A stretch of DNA of 64,000 nt, from NCBI GenBank assembly GCA_963556145.1, contig OY744462.1:5580001-5644000 (forward strand). The letters run 5' to 3'. The notes under the pieces are model-generated. The model searched no databases and had not been told where the DNA came from. It saw nothing but the letters and a program-made list of their open reading frames with translations. The position numbers were made by a program, and so were the translations under genes. Positions 14,767 to 24,874 of the stretch are shown here, piece after piece (position 1 is the stretch's first letter; each line of letters begins with the position of its first letter). Source of the DNA: Hygrocybe punicea. Lineage: Eukaryota; Basidiomycota; Agaricomycetes; Agaricales; Hygrophoraceae.

Positions 14767-17700
14767 ATGCTAGCTGACACCTCTAAGCCACCACAAGTCC
14801 CTGTATGGCGTCCACCATCACCCCTCGCACATAAATGGCACCGTCTTGATGCCCCGATAGGCCAAGATGGTGTTAGAGACACCATTGACCTGTTCTCGCC
14901 TTCACCAATCCCATTACTGCCTATTTTGGACGACAGCCCCATGGAGGCACATGAGACCAGTACACCGAGACCAGCCCATTCACATCATGAAGCGGTGGCA
15001 TGTCTCGCTTCCAACATCTCACTGCGCACACAGCAGTCAATGGACATACTTGAGAATTATTCTCACCACCTGTGCCTCGAGATGGTTCAGCAGGAGCAGA
15101 ATAGAAAACAGACAAAGAAGACCTACGATAGACACCTCAAAAGCTACCAGGATTGGTGGGAGCATATGCAAGCAGAGATTGCTGCTGAGGACTCCACGCG
15201 AGTGCCTATACCCGCTTTTCCTGTCACAGCTACAAAAGTCACACTCTTCCTCCAACATGAATCTACACAAGCAAAAGTAGGCATGCACCCACCACACTTG
15301 TGATATGCTAGGACTGAATATTTTTTTTGCCACCCAGAGAAAGCGTGGCAGCAATGAGACAATTGCCGGTTCCTCAGTTGGTGTATCGCACATCAAGGGA
15401 GTCGTGTCGGCACTCGAATTCCATCGGTTTCATCATCAGCATGAATACAAGAGTGACGAATCGGCTCAGATCAGCTTGCACACAGACAGTCGCATCACAG
15501 CATTTGAGAAGGCTGTGCAACACAATGAGCCCAAGTGTGCTGATGAGGCTCAGATCCTCAAGGCAGCAGGGAGCTCATCTGGTTCGTGCTCTTGGACTCG
15601 CAAGGATTTTGGTCACTGATGTGCATGCACTTGCAGACACGTACACTATAGATGAGCTCAAAAACTGCTCAATCTGGTGCCTTACCAGCACAGCCAGTAG
15701 TGCCGAGCGCCTATTCATTGCTGCCCAGGACCGTGCGATGATGCTGCTATCAAGTCAGACAGCATTTCGGGGTGAGAGTGCCCGGATGCTGCTCTGGTCA
15801 GACCTTTTCCAGACCAGCATCCCGTTTGATGAAATTGCACCTGGTTGCCGTGTCCTGGTGAGTCTCACCTCTGTATTCTCTTCCAGCTGAGAAGATGACC
15901 CCATCATGTTCACTCAGGCTTTGGCGGCACTGGCCGATAATGCAAAGCACAACCAAACCGGGCGAGTAGATGAGCACGGTGCCCTCCATCACCGTGTAAC
16001 TGAGCTCTGTGGGGTTGGCACATTGGCGCTCCTCTTCTTCACGCATTTTCATGTTCTTTGCAAACCTGTTCCCGAATTTGCCCCAAAGTTTGATGTGCCC
16101 CAGTGTGGGCAATATGGGGAGCGCTTGTGGTATCAGTACCATGTCTTTTGGCCCACGCGAAAGTCTCCATCATCCCGCTTGACCTATGAGAGTGAGTGCT
16201 TGTTTAAATGACGCAGTGACACATGATTTACTGTCCTTCACAGACCATTGTGACCGTGTCAACACCATCCACACTGCCGTTGGTATCTCCATCTCAAAAT
16301 CCACACATGCTACCCGTCCCTTTTCGGCGCAGACTGCCCGTGTGCATGGTGCCAGCATTGATGGCACCAAAGCACTTGGTGGATGGAGTGATAGCACAGG
16401 GTCCTTCTGCCCATGCTATAATCGAGCCCTACCTGTTGATGCGATGCTTGGTGCGGCTATGTTCAATGCATGCAAGCCTGAGCCCTTCCGCCTCCTTCGT
16501 GATGCTCTTGGTGAGTTATTTCATTGGCTTGCTAAGCTTCTGGGTACTGACATGTCGGCTGCCAACCAGAACCCACCGAAACTCTCACGAAGGAGATCTT
16601 TCCATAGGTTGAGCAGGAGCAAGCTGCCCTGGATGCTTGGTCTGCCACAAACCCGAGTGCCCAAGACTACGCTCTCAAAAATTTCCTCAGCTTACTCCTG
16701 TGGTTCCGTCGAGTCGTCTTGCAGGACATGGCCATCCTGTCATTGTCATATCCAACAGCACCTATCTTACAATATGCACCGTTCAACAACCCTACCTTCA
16801 TTTCCTTCACGCACAGCTCCAGCGCAGTCATCACAAGCACTGAGGAAAGTGCTCATGTTGCTTTGGAGAACCTGCCTGACAAGTATGCCCATACCTTTCG
16901 AGGCCTTGTCCAAGGTGCCACACTGGAGCAACAGCGTGCTTCAGCCCAGTGTGCCATGCAGCTGGAATCCTTGACCCGGTCTGTTGAAGCAATCAAGGCA
17001 TTGCTTGATATGCAAATGAGTTCAAAGAAGTCACGGCATCGTACAGGAAAAACCGGTGAGCTGACACTTCACTTGGGCCTCGTCTGCCAGTGGTTTATTA
17101 ACAAATGCTTCAGTCCTCTCCCCTCCGGTGTTGCAGGCTTCAGCCGAACCACCACAAAGCTTGCCAGTTGGTATCACCAACCCACCACCTCCACCGCTGC
17201 CTCCAGGCCAATTGCCTACGTTAACAATCAACATCACAAACTCACCATATGGACTCAACATCTCTTCCCTGCTACTGTCAGCTCTAGCTGCTCCACCCCT
17301 CAGCGCCCCTCAACAGGCCCCAGCTGGCCGCTCCTCACCCCCCATGCCTCTCTCACCCATGCTACCTTTCACCAATGACCACATTGCTGATTTGCAACGT
17401 ACTAGGTGGAATGATCTCGTCAAAGCCTACCTGGAGTCCTCCCTGCGCAAACACAGCTGGGAGTGGCAGGCAGAGGACTGGCTACCACACTACATATATC
17501 CCGAGGTCACGAGCATTTCTACAATCTGGGAGGAGTGGACCAATGGCATTGATGGCTATCTCTCGACACGCCAGCTCGAGGAGCAGTGAGGAGCAAAATG
17601 GAGGCGGAATCTTCCCAACCTGAAGACACCTCATGCCCACCGCAAGAAGGTGATACAGCTGGTCAAGGAGCTGTCAAGCCGACACCGCTGGGACACCAAG

Positions 17701-17829
17701 CTTGCTCTCCGCTTCCTACGTGAGAAGTATGAGCCCAACTTTTCTGCTCGGAAGTTCTGTGAATACTTACAAAAGAAAAATGGGACAGGGTGGCAGGATG
17801 TAATGGCCGCTGCTGGAGCATACACTTAA
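14767..17829 (+). pseudogene. Crypton tyrosine recombinase, copy A (two in-frame stops)
   Basis: Spliced over about seven exons by alignment with copy B. The N-terminal region ends in a helical segment (KKTYDRHLKSYQDWWEHM). Next come RKRGSNETIAGSSVGVSH, the first catalytic Arg region TAFRGESARMLLWSDLF, the block NAKHNQTGRVDEHGALHHRV, and HATR (the HxxR motif), then HGASIDGTKALGGW and the probable nucleophile Tyr in CYNRALPVDAM. A Pro-rich linker and a GCR1-like C-terminal domain (WEEWTNGIDGYLSTRQLEE, KWRRN, KKVIQLVKELSSRHRW) follow, ending at 17829. Two stops break the frame: TAG at 16605-16607 and TGA at 17587-17589, each where copy B has TGG (Trp). All visible catalytic residues remain. The first ATG of the frame is at 14767. 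Confidence 0.75.
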
Positions 17830-18285
17830 GAAAAACATGCCTAACTAGCAAATTTCTTTCTCTTAAGTATTGTATAATGAATACATATGGCATTCAAGAG
17901 TTAAAGCTTTTGAAGGATGAGTGTTGAAGAATTTATTGTAATTGTTCCTTAGGGGAAGCCGTTCCTTCCATTTTTAAGCCACAGAAAGCTTTGCCCACCC
18001 AAAGCAATTCTTGTTTGTGTCCCACTCCTAGGTGATTGCATTTGCATTTACAGTGAAATCCTCAATATACAGAGTTGAAGTCTCAAGGTAACCGGCCCAT
18101 TTGCGCAAGCGTGAGAACATGCTTATGTCATCGGTAAATGGCAGTAAACCGGTGGCCACCAGACCTTTTATACATGAGATACACCCTCAGTTTAGTGCAA
18201 TAAAATATATGTCATTGAAAAGTCAGGAAACACTACTGACAAACATTAGAACTAGTTTTCACAGCAAACTGAAGCAATAAATCAC
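17830..18285. other. 3' end of Crypton A and a short spacer; no gene
   Basis: AT-rich DNA after the recombinase gene. It contains GGTAACC (18087-18093) and the palindrome GGTGGCCACC (18151-18160) near the element's right end, then about 115 bp of spacer before the fold-back element begins. Nothing coding was seen. Confidence 0.6.
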
Positions 18286-18596
18286 TTACAGCCATTTGCA
18301 GCAAGCTTGACACTAACTCAAATTTTTTGAAGTTTAGAAAAATAAAAGCAATTCAGCTATATCTCATGAAGTACTGCATGGATTGAGATGGTTATAGAGG
18401 GAAATTTGTACTATTTCTAAAGGGCTATATTCCTGTAATTATATTGGGACAATGTTTAGTGTATGGTGAGTTGTGGATGAAATAGAAGGTAAACCAGTAT
18501 TTTTTGACATCCAAAATGATTTTGGCATCAAATGAGCTCCTATAAACAAGATTGTAGGAAGGAAATTGTTCAGTTGTTTAAGAGCTAGAAGTATGT
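18286..18596 (+). repeat. Left arm of the fold-back element (first part)
   Basis: Matches the reverse complement of about 25,201-25,518 over roughly 306 bp with scattered differences. The arm is cut at 18596 by the LTR element and resumes at 25061. Confidence 0.85.
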
Positions 18597-18766
18597 TGTG
18601 GTGAACGCGGCCTGGGTAGGCGCGGATTCGATGTGCGAGTTTGTTGTCAATGGGATAGAAACCCAAAACTCTTCTTTTTTGTGACTATTTACAACAGCCA
18701 CTACATACAAATAATAGAACAAATAGGGAATATAGTAAAATGAGTGAATACATACCCAGAGATATA
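18597..18766 (-). repeat. LTR copy interrupted by Crypton B
   Basis: About 170 bp matching 24875-25044 with four differences, all transitions. The remaining LTR bases (through CTCTACA) are found on the far side of Crypton B at 23044-23058. Confidence 0.88.
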
Positions 18767-19369
18767 AGGTATACCCTGGGGTACCGCCTGGGCCTGGGCA
18801 CCTCGATGGTGACCCCCGCGTAAGCAAAGAAGCGTCACCACCCCAATACACGGCCGTTGCCAGGTGGGTTGCCTAATCGGGCTTTGTTTGGCCATGATCG
18901 CGCGATCCTGATCTCCACTAGCGTTTCCTTTTCGGCCAAGGCCCTCTTCTCTCTCCCCCATCACCATCACCACCTCGTTTGCGTCGTGAGCGCCGCCACC
19001 GCCGCCGCCCAGGCTTGCTCCCCTCCCTCCTGTTAGCTTACAAGTCCTCGTAATATCTCCCCCATTCGCCTCCCCCTCGCCTCCTCCTTCTGGTTGCAAA
19101 ACCCCCTCCCTTCTGGACAGGCAAGCTCAATATCGGCACCCCCCTCCTCCCCTCTTCACGCTATCACATCGCCAGCACACTCTGTGCCTTTAATCTCAAG
19201 CTAGGCTAGGTTTTCTGGTGAGTCTCGAGTCCTCTCTCCCTCGCTCCCCTCCTCTCCTTTTCCCCCGCTCATGTTCCTTACCCTCCCAGCCCTTCTTCCT
19301 CTCCCAGCCCTTCTTCCCCTCCCCTCCCTCACGTCACATCACCTGAGCTCGTGCGTGGCCGCGAGCGAT

Positions 19370-19620
19370 GCCCCAAGCCCCTCCGTCCTTGGAAACATTC
19401 AAAACTGTACAGAGCGCTTCAGCGTTCCGTCATCGACGTGAGTTTTTTTTTGTTTTGTTTTCGTCTTGTTGTTTCTTGGGCTGATGCATGCCTGTGCCTC
19501 GCCCCAAGGCCCTCCGTGCTTGGCCACCTTCAAAACCGTCCAGAGCGCTCCAGTGCTCCCTTCTCGACGTGAGTTTTTTTTCACTTTCACTTTTTTTTTT
19601 TTTTCTTGGGCTGATGCATG
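19370..19620 (+). repeat. Tandem leader unit in Crypton B
   Basis: Two units of about 120 bp (19370-19490 and 19501-19620). Both run from GCCCCAAG and CCCTCCGT through a T-rich tract to TTTCTTGGGCTGATGCATG. Each has CGACGTGAGTTTTTT, a strong 5' splice site followed by poly-T, so the unit looks like a duplicated leader exon plus intron start just before the recombinase ATG at 19663. Confidence 0.7.
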
Positions 19621-19662
19621 CTGCACGCCCCGTCCTTGTCCAGCACCCTAACACGTGTCACC

Positions 19663-22600
19663 ATGTCCGAGTCCGATGTCGCCCCCATCAGCAAGCGTCG
19701 TCGCCTTGCCTCCCAATGCAAGGGTGGTGCCGACAGCACCCCCATGTCGCGATGTATTTATTTTTCTCCAGGAGGGGCAGCAGAGGCTGCCAGCGGGGGC
19801 CGAACCTCCCCAGAGCCCTCCATCGTGGCCCCTCCCCGTCCTGGTGAGGCTGCAGAATGTGTCAATGAGGGCCGAACCCCTCTCGAGCCTTTCGGCATGC
19901 ACCCAGGACACCCCTCGACTGTTTCTGCTGGGATGCAGGCCGCTCTCGTCCAACTGAAGGTGGAGTCCCACGTGGTCCGGCAAAACCAGGCAAGGCTTGT
20001 CCAGGCTGACAAGCAGACCTCGAAGACGTACCAACGTCACCTCAAGAACTACGAGAAGTGGTGGAGCCAGTACCAGTACCGGCTCACTCAGGGCTCTGGC
20101 TGTGGCCAGCCCACGCTGATACCAGCCTTCCCAGTTACACCAGCGAAGGCTGTGATGTTCCTGGAGCATGAGATAGGCCGTGAAAAGGTGCGTACCATGT
20201 CCTTGTCCCCCAAATCATATATGCTGATGGGGGGCTCCTGCCAGCGAAAGCGTGGCAGCTCCGAGACGATTGCGGGATCCTCGGTCGGCAAGTCCCATGT
20301 TGTGCAGACGATCTCGGCCCTTGAATACTGGCGCTTCCAGCATCACCACCTCTACACACACATCCCGGAGGCACAGGCCTCGCTCCATAACAACAACCGT
20401 ATCCGCACCCTGGAGGCCTGTTCAAAGCATAATGAGCCGAGACGGATCGAGCAATCACAGGCACTGAAGGCTGCTGGGAGCTCTTCGGGTAGGTTGATTC
20501 TACCTTCCTCGTTCTCGGCTTAGCTCTTATCTCAATTATTTATTTCTATTACAGATGCATATACCTCCGAGGAGCTCAAGCGCTGCTCTCTCTGGTGCCT
20601 CACACAGTTTTCAGGTCCACGTCAGGTCCTAGTCGGCATCCGTAACCGTGCAATGCTTCTGCTTTCTGCCACAACTGCATTCCGGGGGGAGAGCATTCGC
20701 ATGCTCAAATGGTCTAACCTGTTCATGTCGGAGATTCCCATGGATGATGTCCACCTGGGTTACAAAGTGCCAGTAAGTGGCCAGCCTTCCTCTCGAGTGG
20801 GGTTGTTGCTGATATCAGTGGCCCCCCCCCCCCCCCCCCCACCTGCCACTCCCCAGGTTCTTGCTGCCCTTGCAGACAATGCAAAGCACAATCAACATGG
20901 CCGTGTTGACGAGCATGGGGCAATTAGACACCGATTGGTGGAGTTGTGCCCCATTGGTGCCATAGCACTCCTCTTTTTTGCCCACTTCAATGCAAACTCG
21001 GCACCTGTGCCAGACTTTGAGCCCATATTTGGCCAGCCCAACTACGGCGAGTATGGCTATCGTCCCTGGTACGACAACTACCTCTTTTGGACCACATCAG
21101 TCACCAAGAAAATGACCTATGACAGTCAGTTCTGCGGCATTGTGGCTGACCCTCCATGCTAACCTTCACACTCGCCTGCAGATCATCATGAGCGTGTCGC
21201 AAACATGCACAAAAAAAACTCCATCTCCCTCACAAAGGTCACCCACGCTGGGCGGTTCTACACTGCCCTAACTGCTCGGGCCCATGGCGCATCGTCAACA
21301 GGAACAAAGGCCCTCGGTGGCTGGAATGAGAGTGGCTCTTTCCGAAATGTCTATGACCGTGCCCTCCCAGTCGATGCTGTCCTTGCCGCTGCAATGTTCA
21401 ATGGACGCAAGCCTGAGATGTACAGCCTTCCCAGAGAATCAATCGGTAGGTAAAAGCTTGCCCCCTTCTCTGTTGTGCCCAACTCCCCCGTCTCACCAAC
21501 TGAGTCACGCACAGAACCACCTTCTGAGCTCCTTGCCACTGTGTTTCCTTGGGTCGAAGCCCAAGAGGTGGCACTTGAAACCCGGGCTGCTGCTGATGCC
21601 CAAGGCTGTGACATAGCCCTAAAGCAATTTCTTCGGGTGCTCAGGTGGCTCCGGGTCGTGCTCCTTCAAGATGCCGCTGTGCTGTTCTTCCATCATCCTG
21701 CCTCCCCAATCTTTCGGTTTGAACCTTTCAACACATCTGCCTTTGCCACCTTTGCCGCCAGCTCCACAGCCGTTCTCACCAAAGCAGAGCGGGATGCTGC
21801 TCTTGCCTTCGATGCCCTCCCGGAGCACCTGGTCTGCAGCATCCGTGGCCTGGTGTCCAAAGTCACCCTTGCACAGGAGAAGGAGAGGGAGGAGAACCAA
21901 CAGAGGTGGAGTCTCATGAGTGAGCAATACCAGCGGGTGGAGGGGATGCTTGGGGTTCTCCTCAGCTCCAGAGAATCACGCCAGGGAAAGAAGAACACGA
22001 AAGGTAGGCAAATCTTTCAAGCTTGCGCCCACCTGCTGTCTGCACCCCCCTCTAATTGACTGAACTCATGCAGCTCCCACTTTGCTGCCGCCACTGCCAC
22101 TGCCATCACCGCCGGCCATCCCCATGCTAAGCTCGGGCCCTATGGTCACCATCAGGTTCACCGGGCTGCCTCCCGCATCAGAGGTGATCTCACCACAGCC
22201 ACATGCTGCTGGTGGGGACAGTCCACCTGTGGTGGTATCGGTTGGCCACCGGGAGAATCATCCACCACTCAGTGCACCAGAACCAGCCCCGGTTCCAGCT
22301 TTGGTCACTGGAATGGCCCACTCTGCAGGTCATGTAGTGCCTGGTCAGCACCAGACTGCATGGATGGCTCTCCTGAACAAGTTTGGCACAGAGCGGGTCC
22401 TCAAGCACCAGTGAGAATGGGTGGAGAGTGGTTACCTGCCGTACTATCGGTACCAGCCCATCAGTCAGGTCTCTGACATCTGGACTGAGTGGGCCGAAGG
22501 ACTGAATGGATTCTTGTCAGTGAGACAGCTTGTCGAGAACTGGGGGCCAAAATGGAGGCGAAATGAAGGTGGGCAGAAGACCGAAGGGGCACGTCAGAAA

Positions 22601-22783
22601 AAGGTCGTGGACCTGATCATGGAGCTTTCGGGGAGGCCACGGTGGAGCACGGCCCTGGCCCTCCGCTTCCTTGCAGAAAAGTACGAGCCCAAATTCAAAG
22701 CACGCAGCTTCTGCGACTACTTGCAGAAGAAGGGAGGTGTCGGTTACCAAGAGGTGGTTCGTATGGCGCTGTCATATCCATAA
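19663..22783 (+). pseudogene. Crypton tyrosine recombinase, copy B (one in-frame stop)
   Basis: The ATG at 19663 (CACCATGTCC context) starts a basic N-terminus with a nuclear-localisation-like SKRRRL. Then come KTYQRHLKNYEKWWSQYQYR and RKRGSSETIAGSSVGKSH; after an intron, TAFRGESIRMLKWSNLF (catalytic Arg region) and NAKHNQHGRVDEHGAIRHRL; after more introns, HAGR (HxxR), HGASSTGTKALGGW and YDRALPVDAV (probable nucleophile Tyr). The C-terminus has WTEWAEGLNGFLSVRQLVEN, WGPKWRRNE and KKVVDLIMELSGRPRW, a GCR1-like DNA-binding domain, ending at 22783. Aligned blocks are roughly 60% identical to copy A. The frame is broken once, by TGA at 22412-22414, where copy A has TGG (Trp). Otherwise it appears intact. 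Confidence 0.8.
20821..20840. repeat. Poly-C homopolymer (about 20 C) inside a Crypton B intron
   Basis: A run of about 20 cytosines between exons at the VP/VLAAL junction. Such a run is prone to length error in sequencing, but it lies in an intron and does not affect the reading frame. Confidence 0.8.
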
Positions 22784-23100
22784 TATTTATCAACTGTAGT
22801 ACTGGTATCACTAACTGAACAATGCCATATTTGCTGAACTTTGGCACACACACCCCCCTCCCTTAATGAGAAACTTTGCCCCCAGAATCAGAAGGACGTT
22901 ACCCTAAATGAGGACATCACCCTAAACGAGAAGTGTATCGAGCAGATATACATGGGTCACCGGATCGATGTATCTGGGGCCAGGACGCCATGTGTGGGAA
23001 AGTTACCGGGGGGTGACCCGGTGATCACCAAAGGGCCAGGGACATAGATGTCTCTACATCCAGTAGGGACACAAATAGAGACTGTCCCCAGTCTCACACA

Positions 23101-23197
23101 AGGCAAGGGAGAAAGAAATAGGAAAAAGAAAAAGAAAAATGAGGAGGGAGGGAAAGGACAACACTGAAAAGAAAGAAAAGAAAAGAAAAAAAAAATC
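23101..23197 (+). repeat. Purine-rich low-complexity tract
   Basis: GGGAGAAAGAAATAGG through a long GA/AAAG-rich run to AAAAAAAAATCC, just beyond the stop of the gag-like ORF. On the element's coding (minus) strand it is a pyrimidine tract, so it is not a normal polypurine primer. Confidence 0.6.
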
Positions 23198-23205
23198 CAA
23201 ACAAA

Positions 23206-24660
23206 TCAACAATAATCTTCCAACACATAATCTTCCAACTTCTCTAACCGATCAGCCAACTTTCCCATCTTTTGCTCCAAAACTTTGACGGCCTTAAGGG
23301 ATAGCAATGCTGACTCGAGAGCACACAGGGTTGCAGTGGGTATGTCGTCATGGAGCGGCATTGCATGGGCGTAGCAGGACAGGGTCGAGCGCGGGGTCAT
23401 GGTATGGGCTACCGAATGGGCCTGCGAGGCTCCGTGGGGTGGATCGTGGGCATGCGGGGTTGACTGGGGTAGCGGGTGACATGGTGTGTTGGGGGCATCG
23501 AAGAAGGACAGGGGCGGACTTGTTTGGGACAGGAGGGGGCCGTACAGAGGCGCGGGGGCGTGAACGTGGGCGTAAGGGCTGGTCCGTGGGTCCGGCGTTG
23601 GTCCTGGATGATGGAACGCAGGGGCCAATGGTGGGGCGATGTGGGACGGCGTTGGGGGCTCGAACGCGGCGGGGGCGGCTTGTACGGTGTCACGGAGGGC
23701 GATATGGGGGTCCTGGCAGTGGTACGCGGCTGCCGGGGGTCGAAACGAGAGTGGAACGGGGGCGGAAATGGTGGAATACATCGAAAACAGCATATGTTTG
23801 GGGCTGGCGCGGGTTTCTGGGGACAGCGGGGGCTCAGACGGCGGGGGCGTGTCACGGATGGCCTCTGGGGATGACGGCGAGGGCGGAGACGTGGACGGCT
23901 GGCGACACAAGGGTGAAACGAGGGCAGATACGCTGGGACAGGTCGAAAATGGCGTCCATTGAGTGTCGGCACGGTTTTCTGGAGACGGCGTGGGCTCAAA
24001 CGGTAGTGGCATGCCGATACTTGCTGCCAGGGACGACGGAGAGGGCGCAGAGGGGGTCGGCGGGCGAGTCGAGACGGAAACGGGGGCGGAGGCGTCGATA
24101 CGTGTGTCATCCTCGCGTTGGAGGGTGCGGACGCGTTTTCCTGGCGACGGCTTGGGGTCAAACGGCGGGGGCGCGTCACGGATCACCGCTGGGGACGACG
24201 GCGAGGGCGTAGGCACAAACGGCGGGCGAAACGAGATGGAAACGGAGGTGGACGCGTCAATACGCATCCTACCCTCGCGTTGGCACGCGCGGACTTCCTG
24301 CACGGCAACCACGGGAACGACGGGGGGCGTACCTAAAGGTGCACATGCAACAGCCGTTGCATGGTGGGCGTTTTCCTTCGGCTACAGGGTCTCCGTTACT
24401 CGTTTCCTGCGCGAGACACGCTCCATGTTGGACGGGCTCGTTGCGGCCGTTTTGGAGCTTTCCGGGGGCGGTTTTTCGAGCGGGATCTGTGGGGGGTCGT
24501 CTTCCGAGTCCGTTGGATGTGCTAAAACGATTGTGGGTGGCGGGATTAGTGAAAGAAAAGGGGAATGCGAAGGGGGGGCCGTATTGGAGACCGTGTGACG
24601 TGGCTGTGACGGCGTGACAAAAAGGCCAAAGGGCCGAATTCTGCAGCCCAGGGGGCGCAA
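23206..24660 (-). pseudogene. Pro-rich gag-like ORF of the LTR element, one internal stop
   Basis: A single minus-strand frame from 24660 to 23206 (about 480 residues) is interrupted only by TAG at 24382-24384 (ETL*PKENAHH, probably once CAG). The downstream 368 residues (ATG-like start near 24312) contain about four imperfect repeats of roughly 50 residues, with landmarks TRIDASAPVSVS, PSPSSPxAIRDxPPP and EPxPSPExR. The C-terminus is an amphipathic coiled-coil helix (AVKVLEQKMGKLADRLEKLE). I do not recognise a capsid domain, zinc knuckle, protease or polymerase. By its position between the primer-binding site and the far LTR it is probably a structural or gag-like protein of a non-autonomous element. 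The + strand also carries a long frame here, which is its shadow. Confidence 0.5.
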
Positions 24661-24857
24661 CTGGTACGAAGAAACAATACGAAGGGGTTGAAAACATCGG
24701 AAATGGGTGTAGGAGCTGGTGGGAGACTGGAGGTGTGTGAAATGCTGCCGAATACGGGGCGCTGTTGACTATGGGGCGCTGTTGCTGCCAGAAAGAGGGA
24801 AAGGTGCCAAAATGGCAAAGTCAAAGGATGGAAAATTGAAGAAGAGGTTGACAGTCC

Positions 24858-24872
24858 TCGCGGTGGGCTCCA
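24858..24872 (-). promoter_or_regulatory. Candidate tRNA primer-binding site
   Basis: On the minus strand, TGGAGCCCACCGCGA begins two bases after the LTR end (...CCACA TC). TGG matches the CCA end of a tRNA. The tRNA species was not identified. Confidence 0.4.
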
Positions 24873-24874
24873 GA

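Larger units (their letters stand above)
13658..18169 (+). mobile_element. Crypton-type tyrosine-recombinase transposon, copy A
   Basis: About 4.5 kb carrying one multi-exon gene for a tyrosine recombinase with a C-terminal GCR1-like domain, the arrangement known for fungal Cryptons. It has no terminal inverted repeats. The left end was placed by alignment with copy B (CTGGGG at 13667-13672 matches 18776-18781). The candidate borders are an ATA trinucleotide at 13655-13657 and another at 18170-18172, the same core that flanks copy B. Palindromic GGTNACC motifs crowd the left end and GGTGGCCACC lies near the right end. Borders are approximate because no empty site for this copy is present. The gene is interrupted by two stops, so the copy is probably not autonomous. 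Confidence 0.75.
18767..23043 (+). mobile_element. Crypton-type tyrosine-recombinase transposon, copy B, inserted in an LTR
   Basis: 4,277 bp between two halves of an LTR. The left flank ends CCCAGAGATATA (18755-18766), the right flank starts ATAGATGTCTCTACA (23044-23058), and the intact LTR at 24875-25056 joins them as GAGATATAGATGTCTC. The only duplicated bases are ATA, as expected for a Crypton-like insertion without a classical target duplication. No terminal inverted repeats are present. GGTATACC (18768-18775) and GGTGACC (18808-18814) lie at the left end; GGTCACC (22955-22961), GGTGACC (23012-23018) and GGTGATCACC (23020-23029) at the right. Codon use is clearly more GC-rich than in copy A. 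Confidence 0.88.

Noticed and set aside
22411..22460. Explaining the Crypton B stop as an intron beginning GTGAGA
   Set aside because: Splicing would delete the EWVESGYLPYYRY segment, which aligns with EWQAEDWLPHYIY in copy A, so a nonsense mutation is more likely; RNA data could still change this.
13658..23043. Crypton A and B as one composite element
   Set aside because: Each has its own gene and ends, and copy B has a clean empty site inside an LTR, so they inserted separately.
23307..24212. A 301-codon open frame on the + strand inside the LTR element
   Set aside because: It is antisense to the Pro-rich minus-strand ORF; the Gly/Arg-rich composition is what a GC-rich Pro/Ser gene gives on its reverse strand.
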